Assembly: GCF_000760095.1 (NCBI RefSeq)
Contig: NZ_JNAR01000002.1
Coordinates: 1-64,000, forward strand
Length of the DNA stretch: 64,000 nucleotides
Direction of reading: 5' to 3'
DNA from: Prochlorococcus marinus str. MIT 9401
GTDB taxonomy: Bacteria; Cyanobacteriota; Cyanobacteriia; PCC-6307; Cyanobiaceae
Under the pieces are notes generated by a model, which was not told the origin of the DNA, ran no database searches, and worked only from the letters and a program-made list of their open reading frames with translations. The first letter of the stretch is position 1, and each line of letters begins with the position of its first letter. Made by a program: the position numbers and the translations under genes. Below are positions 1-9,135 of this stretch, one piece after another.

Positions 1-478
1 TACTGCTGCAGATTCTTCCTTCTTTGTCTTCTAAAATTGGAATAATTTTCAGTTTTATATCTGTATCTTTAATTGTATTTTTTATTGTATTTATGTCTCC
101 ACTTCTTCTAAACCCAAATTTAAAATTAGCACCCACAGAAATGTTTTTTGCTTGTAATTGATTTATTAAAATATCTTTCACAAATATTTCTGCACTTAAT
201 TTAGATAGTTCCTTGTCAAAAGGAATCAGAACTAATTGTTCAATCCCGAGATCTTCAAGAATAGGTAGTTTTTCATGAGGAAGATCAAGTCTAAGACGCA
301 CTTCTTTGTGTAGAACTTCTCTGGGATGAGGCCAGAAGCTTGCAATTGTTGGGGTATATTGATTCTCTTCAACTACACTTTTTATTAATTTTCTGTGGCC
401 AGCATGAAGACCATCAAAACTTCCAATAGCTATTGAAGTAGGGTTCTTAACTTCAGATGGCGATATTAAAGAGATCAA
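1..478 (-). CDS. ribF: Riboflavin kinase / FMN adenylyltransferase, N-terminal part (runs off the left edge)
   Basis: The minus-strand frame entering from the left edge encodes the FAD synthetase (nucleotidyltransferase) domain of RibF, the bifunctional enzyme that phosphorylates riboflavin to FMN and adenylates FMN to FAD in the cytoplasm. The diagnostic motif IAIGSFDGLHAGH lies near the N-terminus, followed by FWPHPREVLH and by VGANFKFGFRRSGD, which is the conserved FMN adenylyltransferase pattern. The C-terminal kinase domain is outside the window. No ATG is in frame upstream of the conserved block, so I take TTG at 478 (MISLISPSEV); an alternative non-ATG start a few codons upstream cannot be excluded. 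It is divergent from the DUF3611 gene with a short shared upstream region. Confidence 0.9.
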   Translation of the reverse strand, partial: MISLISPSEVKNPTSIAIGSFDGLHAGHRKLIKSVVEENQYTPTIASFWPHPREVLHKEVRLRLDLPHEKLPILEDLGIEQLVLIPFDKELSKLSAEIFVKDILINQLQAKNISVGANFKFGFRRSGDINTIKNTIKDTDIKLKIIPILEDKEGRICSS

Positions 479-546
479 AAGATTACGTGCAATTTTATGA
501 TTTTGATGGCAAATTTGAATAGATTATAGTTTATTCAATCAAATGA

Positions 547-1080
547 ATGTCTGACAAAATTGATTTTCAGTCCCTTTCATTTGGAATGCGGCGAATTGGG
601 TGGATACGCTTTTGGGTTCAATCCATTTTAGGTGTTGTTGTCGCAGCTGTTTTGCTTTTTTCAAATGTTGTAAATAATAGTGAAGGACAGCTTGGCTTAG
701 CGCCTGGTCTATCACTTACGACGATATCCTTGATTTTACTACTTTTTAGTCTTTGGCAAGGTTGGTTAATTGTTAGAACTGGAAGAGCAATCGCTAGCAA
801 CGCAAGGCCATCAAGAGGACAAACCAGTAAATTAATAAAAAGAGGACTAGTAGTTGATTTATTAGGAATTTTGTTTGGATTAATTGGATATCAAGCTCTT
901 ATGGGTGCCCTATTTATACAAGCATCCTCTCAGACTACTGGACAATTGATAACAGCGGCATCTGATATTCCAATTACTGGACTTGAAATATTATCAGTTC
1001 TCAGTAATACACAAGTTATTGCTGCTCATTTTTTTGGACTTTGCTTTTCTTTATGGCTTTTAAGAAGGATTTACAAATGA
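547..1080 (+). CDS. DUF3611 family membrane protein
   Basis: A 177-residue integral membrane protein with about four hydrophobic segments, at roughly residues 22-40, 55-77, 100-122 and 150-172. The opening [11 protein letters not shown] stretch and overall pattern match the cyanobacterial and plastid DUF3611 family, which as I recall includes the chloroplast inner-envelope protein TIC21/PIC1, proposed to act in protein import or iron transport. Function in cyanobacteria is not settled, so I assign none. The ATG at 547 follows a short gap from the divergent ribF. The 3' end overlaps the convergent surE by 21 bp, so any terminator would have to lie inside coding sequence. Confidence 0.8.
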   Translation: MSDKIDFQSLSFGMRRIGWIRFWVQSILGVVVAAVLLFSNVVNNSEGQLGLAPGLSLTTISLILLLFSLWQGWLIVRTGRAIASNARPSRGQTSKLIKRGLVVDLLGILFGLIGYQALMGALFIQASSQTTGQLITAASDIPITGLEILSVLSNTQVIAAHFFGLCFSLWLLRRIYK

Positions 1081-1869
1081 ATTATTAATTTTAGGTAAGT
1101 CCTCTAGATTCCCTCTCCAAAATAAATCTGGTTCTACAGGAGTAAGAGATATTTTATTATCTTGTATTTGAGATACATCACTAGGCCAACTCTTAGGACC
1201 ATAACCTTTTGATTTAAGATCTAAAACTACCTCACCTGCTAACCAATAATAATCATCCCCCCTCGGATCTTCTCTTTTGGAAAATTGATTTTTATATTTT
1301 CTTACTGATAATCTTGTCCAGGATAATTCTTTGATTTTATTTTTCTCGCAAGGGGGTATATTTAAATTTAAAAGAAGTGAAGCTGGCCAACCATCTTTAA
1401 TTGCTTGTTCAGCAATATTCATTGCAATTTCTCCAGCGAATTCAAAATTCTTCCATTTAAAACTAGCTACACTTATTGCCATGGAGGGAACATTTTCTAA
1501 AGTGCCTTCCATGGCTGCAGCGACTGTGCCTGAACAAAAAATATCGGTTCCTAAATTGGGACCATGATTTATTCCAGATAGAACTAGATCAGGTTTATTA
1601 TCTAAGAGCTCAGAAAGTGCTAATTTTACGCAATCAGCAGGGGTGCCAGAACATCCCCAAGCTTCAATGCCTTCCTCAAATAATTTGTCCGCTCTTTCGA
1701 CTCTTAATGGAGATTGCAAAGTAAGACCATGACCAGTAGCTGATCTTTCTTGGTCAGGACAGACTACTTTCACCTTATGTCCTCTTTTTTGCGCTGATTT
1801 TGCTAAAGCTCTTATTCCCGCGGCAAAAACGCCATCATCATTGCTAATTAATATATTTAACGGTTTCAT
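1060..1869 (-). CDS. surE: 5'/3'-nucleotidase SurE
   Basis: A 269-residue protein of normal length for SurE, a metal-dependent survival-protein nucleotidase that dephosphorylates nucleoside monophosphates. The N-terminal [17 protein letters not shown] carries the metal-binding NDDG motif at residues about 10-13. Downstream, [27 protein letters not shown] and [13 protein letters not shown] are the conserved SurE active-site blocks, with SGINxGxNxG coordinating metal and phosphate. The ATG at 1869 is the only reasonable start. It is divergent from pheS (gap about 70 bp) and overlaps the 3' end of the DUF3611 gene. Confidence 0.96.
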   Translation of the reverse strand: MKPLNILISNDDGVFAAGIRALAKSAQKRGHKVKVVCPDQERSATGHGLTLQSPLRVERADKLFEEGIEAWGCSGTPADCVKLALSELLDNKPDLVLSGINHGPNLGTDIFCSGTVAAAMEGTLENVPSMAISVASFKWKNFEFAGEIAMNIAEQAIKDGWPASLLLNLNIPPCEKNKIKELSWTRLSVRKYKNQFSKREDPRGDDYYWLAGEVVLDLKSKGYGPKSWPSDVSQIQDNKISLTPVEPDLFWRGNLEDLPKINNSFVNPS

Positions 1870-1937
1870 ATATCAACAAATTTTATTTATGGACGATATT
1901 TAAGTAAGATAAAGCAATACTTATTTTTACTATATCA

Positions 1938-2945
1938 GTGAGTCAGATTGAATCATTAAGTCAAATTGAGGAAAAACTAAATAATCTTTCTCTAACAGCA
2001 AAAAATAATATAAATAATGCTAATACTCATGAAGAACTGGATCAATTGAGAGTATCATTGCTAGGCAAAAAAGGTGAATTGTCAATTATCTTGAAAACAA
2101 TGGGTCAATTATCTGCTACTGATAGACCGATTGTTGGCCAGAAGGCAAATCTAGTTAAGATAAATTTGCAAGAATTAATAACTGTAAGGAAAAGTCAACT
2201 AAATAGTGAAGCTTTAGATAAAAAGATTAAAACAGAAAAAATTGATGTAACTATTCCTTCAATTGGAACGCCCCCGGGAAATAAACATCCTTTAATTTCA
2301 ACTCAAGATGAAATAATAGATATTTTTTGTGGTTTAGGATATTCAGTTGAAAGTGGCCCAGAAATAGAAACTGATTTTTATAATTTTGAGTCTCTGAATA
2401 TACCGAAAAATCATCCTGCAAGAGATATGCAGGATACTTTCTACTTAGACGAAAATCGACTTTTGAGGACCCATACTTCTCCTGTACAGATAAGGTACTT
2501 AGAAAAAAATCCTCCTCCAGTAAGAATTATTGCACCAGGCAGGGTATATAGAAGAGATGCTGTAGATGCTACTCATTCCCCTGTATTTAATCAGGTTGAG
2601 GTTTTATGTATCGATCAAGATATTAATTTTAGTCATTTAAGAGGAACTGTCCTTTCTTTTTTAAAGACCTTTTTTGGTGATATTCCTGTAAGATTTAGAG
2701 CTAGTTATTTCCCATTTACTGAACCTTCAGCAGAAGTAGATGTTCAATGGAAAGGGAAATGGCTAGAAGTAATGGGATGCGGAATGGTAGATCCGAAGGT
2801 CTTAGAAAAATTAGGCATAGACTCTGAGAAATGGACTGGATTCGCAGCTGGATTAGGAGTTGAAAGATTTTGTATGGTAAGACATCAGATTGACGACATC
2901 AGAAAATTTTATACAAATGATCTTAGATTCTTAGAACAGTTCTAG
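1938..2945 (+). CDS. pheS: Phenylalanyl-tRNA synthetase alpha subunit
   Basis: A 335-residue class II aminoacyl-tRNA synthetase subunit that charges tRNA-Phe together with PheT, which is not in this window. The N-terminal third is a coiled-coil tRNA-binding arm ending in a [15 protein letters not shown] segment. The catalytic core shows [50 protein letters not shown] (motif 2 region) and [18 protein letters not shown] (motif 3). Length and motif order are normal. The start is GTG at 1938, the only start codon giving the usual N-terminal length; surE diverges immediately upstream. Confidence 0.97.
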   Translation: MSQIESLSQIEEKLNNLSLTAKNNINNANTHEELDQLRVSLLGKKGELSIILKTMGQLSATDRPIVGQKANLVKINLQELITVRKSQLNSEALDKKIKTEKIDVTIPSIGTPPGNKHPLISTQDEIIDIFCGLGYSVESGPEIETDFYNFESLNIPKNHPARDMQDTFYLDENRLLRTHTSPVQIRYLEKNPPPVRIIAPGRVYRRDAVDATHSPVFNQVEVLCIDQDINFSHLRGTVLSFLKTFFGDIPVRFRASYFPFTEPSAEVDVQWKGKWLEVMGCGMVDPKVLEKLGIDSEKWTGFAAGLGVERFCMVRHQIDDIRKFYTNDLRFLEQF

Positions 2946-3015
2946 TAAAATTAAAATTTTAAATTAGGATTGTCCAGCAAATTAGTTTAAGATAGTCATA
3001 GTTTTAGTTTTTTGA

Positions 3016-3924
3016 TTGGTACGTAAAGCAGGACTAATCGTTAATGATGGGAAAGAACTTGCTGTTCAAACTGCAAGTTCTGTTGAGAAAAAATTGGAAA
3101 AATCTAATTTTGAGGTTGTCAGAGTTAGCAGCTCTGGTGGAATGGTTGGATTCGCCAATCCTGATCAACATGTTCGTCCTTTGGGATATACGAATTGTGT
3201 TCCTGAGGGTTTTGACTCGTCAATGGAATTTGCAATCGTTTTAGGTGGAGATGGAACCGTGCTTTCAGCAGCAAGGCAAACAGCACCCGCTAAAATTCCA
3301 ATCCTTACTATAAATACTGGTCATTTAGGTTTTCTTGCAGAAGCTTATTTATCAAATCTTGATGAAGCGATAGATAAAATCATTGCTGGAAATTGGGGTA
3401 TTGAAGAAAGAACTTGCTTTATTATTAGTGTAATGAGGAATGATCAGAGGAGATGGGAGTCTCTCTGTCTTAATGAGATGGCTCTTCATAGAGAACCTTT
3501 GACAAGTATGTGTCATTTTGAGGTTTCTATAGGGCGACATGCACCTGTGGATATCTCGGCTGATGGAGTAATTTTATCTACTCCAACTGGTTCTACTGCA
3601 TATTCTTTAAGTGCTGGAGGGCCAGTTATTACTCCTGATTGCCCAGTCGTACAATTAACTCCAATTGCTCCACATTCATTAGCATCTAGGGCATTGGTTT
3701 TTAATGATTCCGAGCCAGTAACTGTTTTTCCAGCAACTCCTGAAAGGTTAGTAATGGTTGTTGATGGAAATGCTGGATGTTATGTTTGGCCTGAAGATAG
3801 AGTTTTAATAAGAAAAAGTAAGCACTCAGTAAAGTTTATTAGACTTGAAGATCATGAATTTTTCCAAGTTTTAAGAAATAAACTAGGTTGGGGTTTGCCC
3901 CATGTGGCTAAACCTGATAAATAA
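3016..3924 (+). CDS. nadK: NAD(+) kinase
   Basis: A 302-residue ATP-NAD kinase, which makes NADP from NAD. The glycine-rich nucleotide-binding motif [13 protein letters not shown] (GGDG at residues 77-80) and the second family block [15 protein letters not shown] are intact, followed by [15 protein letters not shown]. The start is TTG at 3016 giving [11 protein letters not shown]; there is no ATG before the conserved N-terminal strand, so TTG is the best choice. It stands alone on the plus strand and converges with cobL, with only 13 bp between stop codons. Confidence 0.96.
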   Translation: MVRKAGLIVNDGKELAVQTASSVEKKLEKSNFEVVRVSSSGGMVGFANPDQHVRPLGYTNCVPEGFDSSMEFAIVLGGDGTVLSAARQTAPAKIPILTINTGHLGFLAEAYLSNLDEAIDKIIAGNWGIEERTCFIISVMRNDQRRWESLCLNEMALHREPLTSMCHFEVSIGRHAPVDISADGVILSTPTGSTAYSLSAGGPVITPDCPVVQLTPIAPHSLASRALVFNDSEPVTVFPATPERLVMVVDGNAGCYVWPEDRVLIRKSKHSVKFIRLEDHEFFQVLRNKLGWGLPHVAKPDK

Positions 3925-3946
3925 AAAATAATTAAATTTATTTTTT
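3923..3946. terminator. Possible bidirectional AT-only hairpin between nadK and cobL
   Basis: The 24 bp are a perfect inverted repeat: nine bases AAAAAATAA, a six-base loop, then TTATTTTTT. It sits between two convergent genes and overlaps both stop regions, which is where a shared terminator is expected. With no G-C pairs the stem would be weak, and AT-rich DNA makes such palindromes by chance. Confidence 0.35.
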
Positions 3947-5209
3947 CCCTTTTAATAAAAAAACAGGATTATTTGGTTCTAATCTTATTCCCTCAGCAAT
4001 ACTTAAGCTTTTATATGTCTGAATTAAATTTAAATTCGTTTTGAAATCTTTATATTCTAATGCCTCTTTCAATTCTTTAATTATTTGAATGTCAATTATC
4101 GGGATAACGATAATATCTCCAATACTCATAGCCTGAGCTAGTTTATTAATAATTAGAAGTTTAGTCTTTTTATCACATCCACCAATTATTAATCTATTAG
4201 GTTTTTCAAAAGAACCTAAACTTCTCCTATTCAAGGTATTATTTATATCTTCTTCAAGAATAAATCTTGGTTGAACCCCAAGCCTTTTTGAGTTTTCAAG
4301 TATTAATGCTTTTGAGCCAATCCTTTTATCGATACAAAACAAATCTAAATTAGGTCTTAATTTTAATGTTTCTAAACCAATTGACCCACAACCTGCTCCT
4401 ATATCCCAGATGACACCTTTTTTAGGGAGCTCTAGCTCAGCTAAAATTTGAATTCTTACCTCCCTTTTAGTAAATAAATTTGGTCTATCATCAAAAGTTT
4501 TAAAAATATGGTCACTCACTCCGAAAAGAGGGAGATTATTATTTGAGTAATTTTTCTTTGTTTTTGTAAGAACAACAATGTTCAAATTTAATATGTCAGA
4601 GGGTAATGGTTCTTTAAGATTTATTTTTCTTATATTTTCATTGTCGAAGCCTATTTCTTCACAGAGCCAAAAATCATAGAAGTCAATCAGATTTAATTCT
4701 GATAAGTTTTTTTTGATTATTTCTAAACTTTGCTGATTAGAGTCTGTAAGTATAGCTATATTTGTAGGCCTTTCTTTAAGAGCCTCAATTAACTTAGTCG
4801 AATCTCTGCCGTGAATACTTACATTAAATGTATCTTGCCACGGTATCTTTAACTTACTAAATGCTAATTGAATGCAAGTATTTGAGGGGTAGAAACTTAA
4901 TTCATCTTTTGAAAAATTTTCTAGTAGTATTCTCCCGATCCCAAACCAAAGTGGATCTCCTCTCGAAATTAAAATAACATCAGTTTTTTGAGATTTAAGC
5001 CAGTTAATTAGTGCGTTATTACTATTGCTTAAAAAAAATGATTTCTTTTTTAAATCATTTTCGCTCCATGATTTAATTTCTTTAAAATATGAATTGGGAA
5101 CTGCAATATTTTTTGTCTTTAAAAATAGATCTTTTAATTTGGGAGGCAAATCTCCAAATAAATATGAATTAATTCCTACTACATGAATTTTTCTATTAAC
5201 TTCGGCCAT
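3938..5209 (-). CDS. cobL: Precorrin-6Y C5,15-methyltransferase (decarboxylating)
   Basis: A roughly 423-residue two-domain enzyme of the cobalamin (pseudocobalamin) corrin pathway, which methylates precorrin-6Y at C5 and C15 and removes the acetate side chain on ring C. The N-terminal half is a tetrapyrrole methylase fold, with VILISRGDPLWFGIGRILLE as its glycine/proline cofactor loop. The C-terminal half is a Rossmann methyltransferase of the CbiT type, with the SAM motif VIWDIGAGCGSIGLETL near residues 267-283. Fused E and T domains are usual for CobL. A TTG codon immediately precedes ATG at 5209; I use the ATG. Convergent with nadK. Confidence 0.93.
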   Translation of the reverse strand: MAEVNRKIHVVGINSYLFGDLPPKLKDLFLKTKNIAVPNSYFKEIKSWSENDLKKKSFFLSNSNNALINWLKSQKTDVILISRGDPLWFGIGRILLENFSKDELSFYPSNTCIQLAFSKLKIPWQDTFNVSIHGRDSTKLIEALKERPTNIAILTDSNQQSLEIIKKNLSELNLIDFYDFWLCEEIGFDNENIRKINLKEPLPSDILNLNIVVLTKTKKNYSNNNLPLFGVSDHIFKTFDDRPNLFTKREVRIQILAELELPKKGVIWDIGAGCGSIGLETLKLRPNLDLFCIDKRIGSKALILENSKRLGVQPRFILEEDINNTLNRRSLGSFEKPNRLIIGGCDKKTKLLIINKLAQAMSIGDIIVIPIIDIQIIKELKEALEYKDFKTNLNLIQTYKSLSIAEGIRLEPNNPVFLLKGKK

Positions 5210-5292
5210 CAATATTCAATGAAAAGGAACTAAATTGTTTGAATGTTTTATTAAATTATCTTATTATGATCTGAGTTATCATTGTAAATTAA

Positions 5293-5544
5293 TTGTCTGA
5301 AAGGAGAAAGAGATTACATGATTTATTGTTAACTCTAATTAATAAAGATGATGAATTTGAGCTTATTGAAGAAGATTCTAGTGACTTAACATCTGGCTAT
5401 TCTCAAAAAGACACTTTAAATTTATCCCGAGTGATAGAAAAAAATCGTAAAATAATTAAAAGATATCAAGCTATTGTTAGAACAGCTGTAACTTTAGACG
5501 CCCTGATGGATTCTGAAAATGAAGAAAACTACAAAATTAAATAA
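5293..5544 (+). CDS. Small conserved-looking cyanobacterial protein of unknown function
   Basis: An 83-residue charged, soluble, mainly helical protein (opens MSERRKRLHDLLLTL, ends in an acidic tail). I do not recognise a domain. Its support as a gene is positional: it has a clean frame between divergent cobL and the following gene, overlaps the next start by 26 bp, and its composition is like a protein rather than random AT-rich sequence. The start is TTG at 5293; there is no ATG in frame near the N-terminus. It is probably co-transcribed with the DUF3122 gene and ribD downstream. Confidence 0.65.
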   Translation: MSERRKRLHDLLLTLINKDDEFELIEEDSSDLTSGYSQKDTLNLSRVIEKNRKIIKRYQAIVRTAVTLDALMDSENEENYKIK

Positions 5545-6019
5545 AAAAATTTTTTTAAAAAGAATATTCCCTTTACTTTTACTACTATCCTTTATCTTCA
5601 ATCCATTAAAAGTATCTGCAGAAGTTGCAGAAACAGAAATAAATGGTGAATTAATAAATGCTAGTAGTGAGTTTTTAAGAGATTTGGACTTTGAAACTTG
5701 GCAATTAGTAGCTTACAAATCACCCCTCTATTCAGATAAATTGATCTTGAGAGTAATTGGATATCCAGGAAATCTTAGAATTGATCATCCCACTGATTTG
5801 AAGGTTGAATCAGGGAGAAAGCAGTGGCTTTTAGATGATAAAACATTACTTAATGTGGAATTAGCAAATGATGGAAGACAAGCTGCTGCAGAATTTGATC
5901 TTGATAAATTGATTAAAAATTTAGATAAAAATAGACCATTAAGATTATCTTTATCGGGAGTTTTTTCTGAGTTACCTGTTCCACCCTTTGTTGTTAAAGA
6001 GTGGAGAGCAATAAACTAA
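5519..6019 (+). CDS. DUF3122 family exported protein
   Basis: A 166-residue protein with a classical signal peptide: basic MKKTTKLNKKIFLKR, hydrophobic core to about residue 30, and a likely signal peptidase site after VSA (residues 32-34). The mature part has the cyanobacterial DUF3122 pattern: WQLVAYKSP, LRVIGYPGNLRIDHPT, then ELPVPPFVVKEWRAIN at the C-terminus. The family is restricted to cyanobacteria and its role is unknown; export to periplasm or thylakoid lumen is inferred from the signal peptide. It overlaps the preceding 83-residue gene by 26 bp and is followed closely by ribD, suggesting one transcript. Confidence 0.78.
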   Translation: MKKTTKLNKKIFLKRIFPLLLLLSFIFNPLKVSAEVAETEINGELINASSEFLRDLDFETWQLVAYKSPLYSDKLILRVIGYPGNLRIDHPTDLKVESGRKQWLLDDKTLLNVELANDGRQAAAEFDLDKLIKNLDKNRPLRLSLSGVFSELPVPPFVVKEWRAIN

Positions 6020-6035
6020 ATTTAATTTTTTGGAG

Positions 6036-7130
6036 ATGTCTAAAAAAAATATAAGCCATACAAAATGGATGAAAAGAGCAATTTTTTTGGCTTCTTTGGG
6101 CAAGAATACAACGAGTCCTAACCCTAATGTGGGAGCAGTGATACTTGATAAGAATGGAAATCTTATTTCAGAAGGATTTCATTACAAGGCTGGCATGCCA
6201 CATGCTGAGGCAATGGCTTTTAAAAATTTAAAAAAAGATGCTAAAGGAGGATCAATGTATGTAAATCTTGAACCCTGCTGCCACCATGGTAAAACACCTC
6301 CATGTGTAGAAACGGTTATATCCTCTGGGATAAAAGAGATATATATTTCAATTGAAGACCCTGATAAAAGAGTCTCTGGTAGAGGTATAAAGATGCTTAA
6401 AGAAGCTGGAATACTAGTTCACTTAGGATTGTGCAAAAAAGAATCCTTAGATTTAAATAAGGCTTTCATTCATAGGAACATTACTAAAAAGGCATTTGGT
6501 GTTCTTAAATGGGCAATGAGTATTGATGGAAGAATAGCTTTAAAAAATGGCAAAAGTAAATGGATTAGTAATGAAGAATCAAGGTCATTAGTTCACTCTT
6601 TTAGAGCAGAATTTGATGCAATAATCATAGGTGGAAACACCTTAAGAAGAGATAACCCACTTTTGACGACTAGAGGTTTAATAAGCCCTGAGCCTTTGCG
6701 AGTTGTTTTCACAAAAAGTTTAGATCTGCCTTCAAGATCTAATCTTTGGGATTGTATTAAGGCAAAAACTTTAATCATTTATGATTCTTCTACAGCAAAT
6801 GAAAATTATCTTACAAGGATTCCGAAATGCGTGGAGGTGGAAAAGGTATCATCAGATAATCCAGAGTTAATTGCCGAGTTATTAGCTAAAAGAGGGTGTA
6901 ATAAAGTTTTATGGGAATGTGGCCCTAAATTGGCTACCGCTGCTATACAAGCTAACTGTATTCAAGAAATTATAACTTTTATTGCTCCAAAAATTTTAGG
7001 AGGAATAAATAATAAGACTCCACTTGGTGATTTTGAATTTAGAGAAATGCATGAGGTTATTAAATTTAGTGAATCCCAGGTAAGTTTGGTTGGTAATGAT
7101 ATATGCGTGAAGAATAAATTAAAAAATTAA
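6036..7130 (+). CDS. ribD: Bifunctional riboflavin biosynthesis deaminase/reductase
   Basis: A 364-residue RibD catalysing the second and third steps of riboflavin synthesis from GTP. The N-terminal deaminase domain (about residues 8-150) has the zinc site: HAEAMAF, then NLEPCCHHGKTPPCVETVI. The C-terminal reductase (about 155-364) begins VLKWAMSIDGRIALKNGKS and contains the NADPH-binding IIGGNTLRRDNPLLTTR. I chose ATG at 6036 over an in-frame TTG six bases upstream. It lies 16 bp after the DUF3122 stop. With ribF at the left edge, two riboflavin-pathway genes are near each other but not in one operon. Confidence 0.95.
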   Translation: MSKKNISHTKWMKRAIFLASLGKNTTSPNPNVGAVILDKNGNLISEGFHYKAGMPHAEAMAFKNLKKDAKGGSMYVNLEPCCHHGKTPPCVETVISSGIKEIYISIEDPDKRVSGRGIKMLKEAGILVHLGLCKKESLDLNKAFIHRNITKKAFGVLKWAMSIDGRIALKNGKSKWISNEESRSLVHSFRAEFDAIIIGGNTLRRDNPLLTTRGLISPEPLRVVFTKSLDLPSRSNLWDCIKAKTLIIYDSSTANENYLTRIPKCVEVEKVSSDNPELIAELLAKRGCNKVLWECGPKLATAAIQANCIQEIITFIAPKILGGINNKTPLGDFEFREMHEVIKFSESQVSLVGNDICVKNKLKN

Positions 7131-7150
7131 ATTTAAGTACTAAATCAAAT

Positions 7151-7178
7151 GGGTTAAAGTACCGTACGGTTCTCACCC
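7151..7178. promoter_or_regulatory. Inverted-repeat element upstream of ftsH (operator or RNA hairpin)
   Basis: Positions 7161-7170 are the perfect palindrome ACCGTACGGT. It extends as an imperfect 16-bp dyad (7159-7174: AG, one mismatch, core, one mismatch, CT) and is flanked by GGGT (7151-7154) and ACCC (7175-7178). It is conspicuously GC-rich against AT-rich surroundings. It could be a protein operator, or as RNA a stem with a GTAC loop. It lies upstream of a TATAAT at 7218-7223, favouring a DNA operator if that hexamer is the promoter. Confidence 0.5.
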
Positions 7179-7217
7179 AAAAAAAATAAGACAGATACGG
7201 AACCTCTTGGTTTAGTT

Positions 7218-7223
7218 TATAAT
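7218..7223 (+). promoter_or_regulatory. Candidate -10 box of ftsH
   Basis: A perfect TATAAT lies 22 bp before the preferred ftsH start at 7246. No good -35 hexamer is visible at normal spacing, which is common for cyanobacterial promoters. If correct, the upstream ATG at 7222 falls inside the promoter and cannot be the start. Confidence 0.4.
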
Positions 7224-7245
7224 GGATTCAAAATTGACCATAACC

Positions 7246-9108
7246 ATGCCAATTAGACAAGATGATAATCAACCTAATAGAAGATTTGGAATTGTAAATA
7301 TCATTTTAATAGGTGTAGGCGCACTACTCTTATTTAGTAGCCTTTTCCCTAATCAAAATATGCAAATCCCTAGGGTTCCATATTCCTTATTTATAGATCA
7401 GGTTAATGATGGGGAAGTTAAGCGTGCTTATATCACTCAAGAACAAATTAGATATGAGTTGAATGGGGCTGAAGAAGGAGCGCCTTCAATTTTAGCGACA
7501 ACTCCAATTTTTGATATGGACCTTCCACAAAGGTTGGAAAGTAAAGGCGTCGAATTCGCTGCTGCTCCCCCAAAGAAACCTAATTTCTTCTCAACCATCT
7601 TGAGTTGGGTAGTTCCCCCTCTAATTTTTATTCTAGTTTTACAATTTTTTGCTAGAAGAAGTATGGGAGGCGGAGGAGCTCAAGGAGCTCTAAGTTTTAC
7701 CAAAAGTAAAGCTAAAGTATATGTACCCGATGATGAATCAAAAGTAACATTTGAGGATGTTGCAGGAGTTGATGAAGCTAAGGATGAACTAACGGAAATA
7801 GTTGATTTCTTAAAAAGACCAGAAAGATATACCGATATTGGAGCTCGAATACCTAAAGGAGTACTTCTTGTAGGACCTCCAGGGACAGGAAAAACTCTTC
7901 TTTCAAAGGCTGTTGCAGGGGAAGCAGAAGTCCCTTTCTTCATTATTTCAGGTTCTGAATTTGTTGAACTTTTTGTAGGTGCTGGTGCAGCTAGAGTAAG
8001 AGACTTATTCGAACAGGCGAAGAAGAAGGCCCCTTGCATAATTTTTATAGACGAATTAGATGCTATTGGTAAAAGCCGTTCAGGCTCAATGGGAGTTGTT
8101 GGTGGTAATGATGAAAGAGAACAAACTTTAAATCAGTTACTTACAGAAATGGATGGTTTTGCCTCTACTGATAAACCTGTAATTGTTCTCGCTGCAACTA
8201 ATCAACCAGAAGTTCTTGATGCCGCTTTATTAAGGCCAGGAAGATTTGATAGGCAAGTTTTAGTTGACAGACCTGATTTGTCAGGAAGAAAGACAATATT
8301 AGAGATATATACTAAAAAAGTAAAATTAGCTGAATCCATAGATTTAGATTCTATTGCTCAAGCTACTAGTGGATTTGCAGGGGCTGATTTAGCCAATATG
8401 GTTAATGAAGCAGCTTTATTGGCAGCTAGAGCAAAACGTAAAAGTGTTGAGCAGCAAGATCTTAGTGAGGCGATTGAAAGGGTAGTTGCAGGTCTAGAAA
8501 AGAAAAGTAGAGTTCTTCAGGATGATGAGAAAAAAGTCGTTGCTTACCATGAAGTTGGCCATGCTATTGTTGGCCATCTTATGCCTGGAGGATCAAAGGT
8601 CGCTAAGATATCAATAGTTCCACGTGGAATGAGTGCTTTAGGATATACCCTTCAACTACCCACCGAAGAAAGATTTTTAAATTCCAAGGAAGAACTGAAA
8701 GGACAAATAGCTACTCTTCTTGGGGGTAGATCCGCTGAAGAAGTGGTATTTGGGAAAATTACTACGGGTGCCTCAAACGATCTACAAAGAGCTACTGACA
8801 TAGCTGAGCAAATGGTGGGTACTTTTGGTATGAGTGATATTCTTGGTCCTCTTGCTTACGATAAGCAAGGTGGAGGCCAATTTCTAGGAGGTGGTAATAA
8901 TCCTAGAAGATCAGTTAGCGATGCAACAGCTCAAGCTATTGATAAAGAAGTAAGAGATTTAGTTGATGATGCTCATGAAACAGCATTAAATATCTTAAGA
9001 AATAATTTATCTTTGCTTGAATCAATATCTCAAAAAATCCTTAAAGAAGAAGTCATAGAGGGTGAAGATTTAAAATCTTTACTTGCTGAAAGTAAAATGC
9101 CTGCATAG
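7246..9108 (+). CDS. ftsH: ATP-dependent zinc metalloprotease FtsH
   Basis: A 620-residue membrane AAA+ protease of thylakoid or plasma membrane type, which degrades damaged membrane proteins such as photosystem II D1. Features in order: first membrane helix about residues 15-33, a lumenal or periplasmic region, a second helix about 115-132, Walker A GPPGTGKT, Walker [12 protein letters not shown], the second region of homology [19 protein letters not shown], and the zinc site [13 protein letters not shown] at 7246 gives [18 protein letters not shown], the N-terminus I expect for cyanobacterial FtsH2-type proteins; an in-frame ATG at 7222 would add eight residues. The HEVGH sequence has Val where many homologues have Ala, still fitting HExxH. 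Confidence 0.96.
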   Translation: MPIRQDDNQPNRRFGIVNIILIGVGALLLFSSLFPNQNMQIPRVPYSLFIDQVNDGEVKRAYITQEQIRYELNGAEEGAPSILATTPIFDMDLPQRLESKGVEFAAAPPKKPNFFSTILSWVVPPLIFILVLQFFARRSMGGGGAQGALSFTKSKAKVYVPDDESKVTFEDVAGVDEAKDELTEIVDFLKRPERYTDIGARIPKGVLLVGPPGTGKTLLSKAVAGEAEVPFFIISGSEFVELFVGAGAARVRDLFEQAKKKAPCIIFIDELDAIGKSRSGSMGVVGGNDEREQTLNQLLTEMDGFASTDKPVIVLAATNQPEVLDAALLRPGRFDRQVLVDRPDLSGRKTILEIYTKKVKLAESIDLDSIAQATSGFAGADLANMVNEAALLAARAKRKSVEQQDLSEAIERVVAGLEKKSRVLQDDEKKVVAYHEVGHAIVGHLMPGGSKVAKISIVPRGMSALGYTLQLPTEERFLNSKEELKGQIATLLGGRSAEEVVFGKITTGASNDLQRATDIAEQMVGTFGMSDILGPLAYDKQGGGQFLGGGNNPRRSVSDATAQAIDKEVRDLVDDAHETALNILRNNLSLLESISQKILKEEVIEGEDLKSLLAESKMPA

Positions 9109-9135
9109 TAGAATTATGATTTTATAAATAAATTC

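Noticed and set aside
1331-1724. Plus-strand ORFs of 78 and 82 residues
   Set aside because: They lie inside surE on the opposite strand and encode no recognisable protein; they are shadows.
2946-2975. Terminator after pheS
   Set aside because: A TAAAAT/ATTTTA stem exists but is six A/T pairs with no GC and no clear T-run, no better than chance in this DNA.
7151-7178. LexA box upstream of ftsH
   Set aside because: The half-sites AGTAC and GTTCT are separated by six bases, not the four expected for the cyanobacterial LexA consensus, so the dyad is better treated as a different operator or hairpin.
7160-7178. Similarity to the 3' region of a group II intron (CGTACGGTTCT)
   Set aside because: Only a few bases match, and there is no intron domain structure or reverse transcriptase gene nearby.
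7680-8039. 119-residue minus-strand ORF
   Set aside because: It is antisense to the conserved AAA domain of ftsH and has low-complexity composition expected from the reverse frame.
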